A stretch of DNA of 64,000 bases from Paramecium pentaurelia. Taxonomy: Eukaryota; Ciliophora; Oligohymenophorea; Peniculida; Parameciidae. The notes under the pieces were generated by a model. It was not told where the DNA came from. It ran no database searches and worked only from the letters and a program-made list of their open reading frames with translations. Shown in pieces: positions 63,067-64,000 of this stretch. The position numbers and the translations under genes were made by a program. Numbering within the stretch: position 1 is the first letter of the stretch; each line of letters starts with the position of its first letter. The stretch covers positions 252,132 through 316,131 of the forward strand of contig CAJJDO010000075.1 of NCBI GenBank assembly GCA_905183005.1, given 5' to 3'.

Positions 63067-64000
63067 TCATTCGACTTTTTTAGGAGATTAAATATCGTGA
63101 TCAGTACGATTCATTTTTATCAATTCACTAGAATTATGTCTTTTAATCAATTCACTTACCTCTGATTTTTCTTAATTGATTTGATTATCTTCCACTTATA
63201 TTTATGGTTTCTAATAAAATCGAAATGAATTCTTCAATGCAATCTTATGTAAATCCTTCTCTTTTGATATTTTACTTCTCCCTGGAGATGCACAATCTTT
63301 GAACATATCTATATATATATATAATAATAATAATAATTACCAGTTCCTCCATCAAAACTATTTTATCTTGATAATTTAGCACTGAAAATACTGAATTTAG
63401 ATTATTGAGGTTATTTTTATTATTAGGATTAAGAAGTAGATTAAGCATCAATTTATTTGATAGACACAGTAGAACAATTTGTTAAAGTTTCAACAGTTTA
63501 AACATTACCATTATAAGCTGGTTTTCTCCATTATAATTATTATGATCCTACTTAATCCTCCGAACTAATTTAATTATATTTTACTTTTGAGTATTATTTT
63601 TTAAACCTATTGTATATTCTATGTCATAATTGGCCAAATTATTCAATACCTATTATTGTTATTCCTCAAAATCTTATTAATCTTATTTTAATTATTAAGA
63701 TATTTTAGCAAATAATTTATGTTTTAAGCACTTAATAGAATATATAACAATACTTACATCTTATGCACTTGGTCTATCATTAATTTTGCTAGACAACATC
63801 TTTTTTACTAAATCTTAAAATTCTATTGGAGTTTTTAAAAAAGCTGGTAATCCAAAATCTATTTAACAAGCTTTGTTAGCTTTTAAAATGGCCTTTTGAT
63901 CTTAACCAGGGAAAGGTTATTTACCAGTCTAATTAGTTTGATAGTTTATACAATTAATATGTATAAGATGACACCAGCACTAAAAATATCACATTTAGTA
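63067..64000 (-). CDS. protein kinase, C-terminal part (5' end beyond the window)
   Basis: The visible part starts inside the kinase C-lobe. Subdomain IX is KCDIFSAGVILYILITGKQP (Asp of the DxxxxG motif), followed by FPGQDQKAIL and the subdomain XI arginine in INDRPSAQD. A Q/S-rich regulatory tail of about 200 residues follows (SRQNSFDGG, NSFRFYQKP, SPKKVE), with no EF-hands visible. Introns in the window: 63929-63951, 63731-63757, 63565-63584, 63309-63340. The C-lobe style (ITGKQPFPG, F..LVKKML) fits a CAMK-like kinase; catalytic residues lie outside the window. TGA at 63069-63067. Confidence 0.8.

Noticed and set aside
1..64000. tRNA, rRNA, CRISPR arrays, insertion sequences, bacterial promoters or Shine-Dalgarno sites
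   Set aside because: None seen, and not expected in ciliate macronuclear coding-dense DNA. AT-rich TATA-like strings are too frequent to call promoters.

Overview
This window is macronuclear DNA of a ciliate, almost certainly Paramecium. It is very AT-rich. Long frames open up only when TAA and TAG are read as glutamine and TGA is the sole stop. Genes are packed tens of bases apart. Frames are joined by tiny spliceosomal introns: about 87 were placed, 20 to 32 nt long, nearly all GTA...TAG or GTA...AAG. I built the models by reading both strands with this code, placing those introns and checking that each spliced length is a multiple of three. Reading the DNA with the standard code breaks almost every gene.

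Layout. 0-4.3 kb: the end of an EF-hand axonemal-type protein, a small unknown protein, a Sey1/RHD3 (atlastin-like) ER-fusion GTPase and a gene fragment. 5-10.6 kb: two tandem paralogous K+ channels with a degenerate cyclic-nucleotide-binding domain followed by a CCHC zinc knuckle. 10.7-17.9 kb: a coiled-coil protein, an unknown protein, mitochondrial bL33, fumarylacetoacetase, Rpb12 and CEP76. 17.9-38.8 kb: two very large four-domain voltage-gated Ca2+/Na+ channel alpha subunits in inverted orientation. They flank an SSX2IP/ADIP-like coiled-coil protein, a B-box/EF-hand protein, a RecQ4-like helicase that has lost its catalytic motifs, and DNA polymerase delta subunit 2.

38.8-55 kb: a coiled-coil protein sharing a C-terminal CTFCG/QFD/HFF module with the B-box gene, a Yip1-family Golgi protein, three small genes, a HEAT-like protein, a RING/B-box (TRIM-like) protein, an FCP/SCP-type phosphatase with a long disordered N-terminus, an Elp5-like protein, a coiled-coil protein, a TPR protein, a basic coiled-coil protein and a Cys-rich membrane protein. 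55-64 kb: a 1309-residue transmembrane sensor (extracellular domain, TM, HAMP-like linker, TPR, disordered region, VWA), two basic Q/S-rich proteins, a TTC23-like TPR protein, and the C-terminal part of a protein kinase running off the end.

There are no bacterial-style operons. Neighbours are mostly unrelated housekeeping, ciliary/centriolar and excitability genes. Functional links are plausible only by theme: ion channels of ciliary excitability, and CEP76/SSX2IP/TTC23/EF-hand proteins of basal bodies and cilia. The most unusual items are the zinc-knuckle K+ channels, the all-aspartate filter of the paired four-domain channels, the catalytically dead RecQ4-like protein, the TM-HAMP-TPR-VWA sensor, a Yip1 gene that would fuse in frame with its neighbour if one 23-nt intron were retained, and a small membrane protein with an in-frame TGA. 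No RNA genes, transposons or CRISPR arrays were seen.
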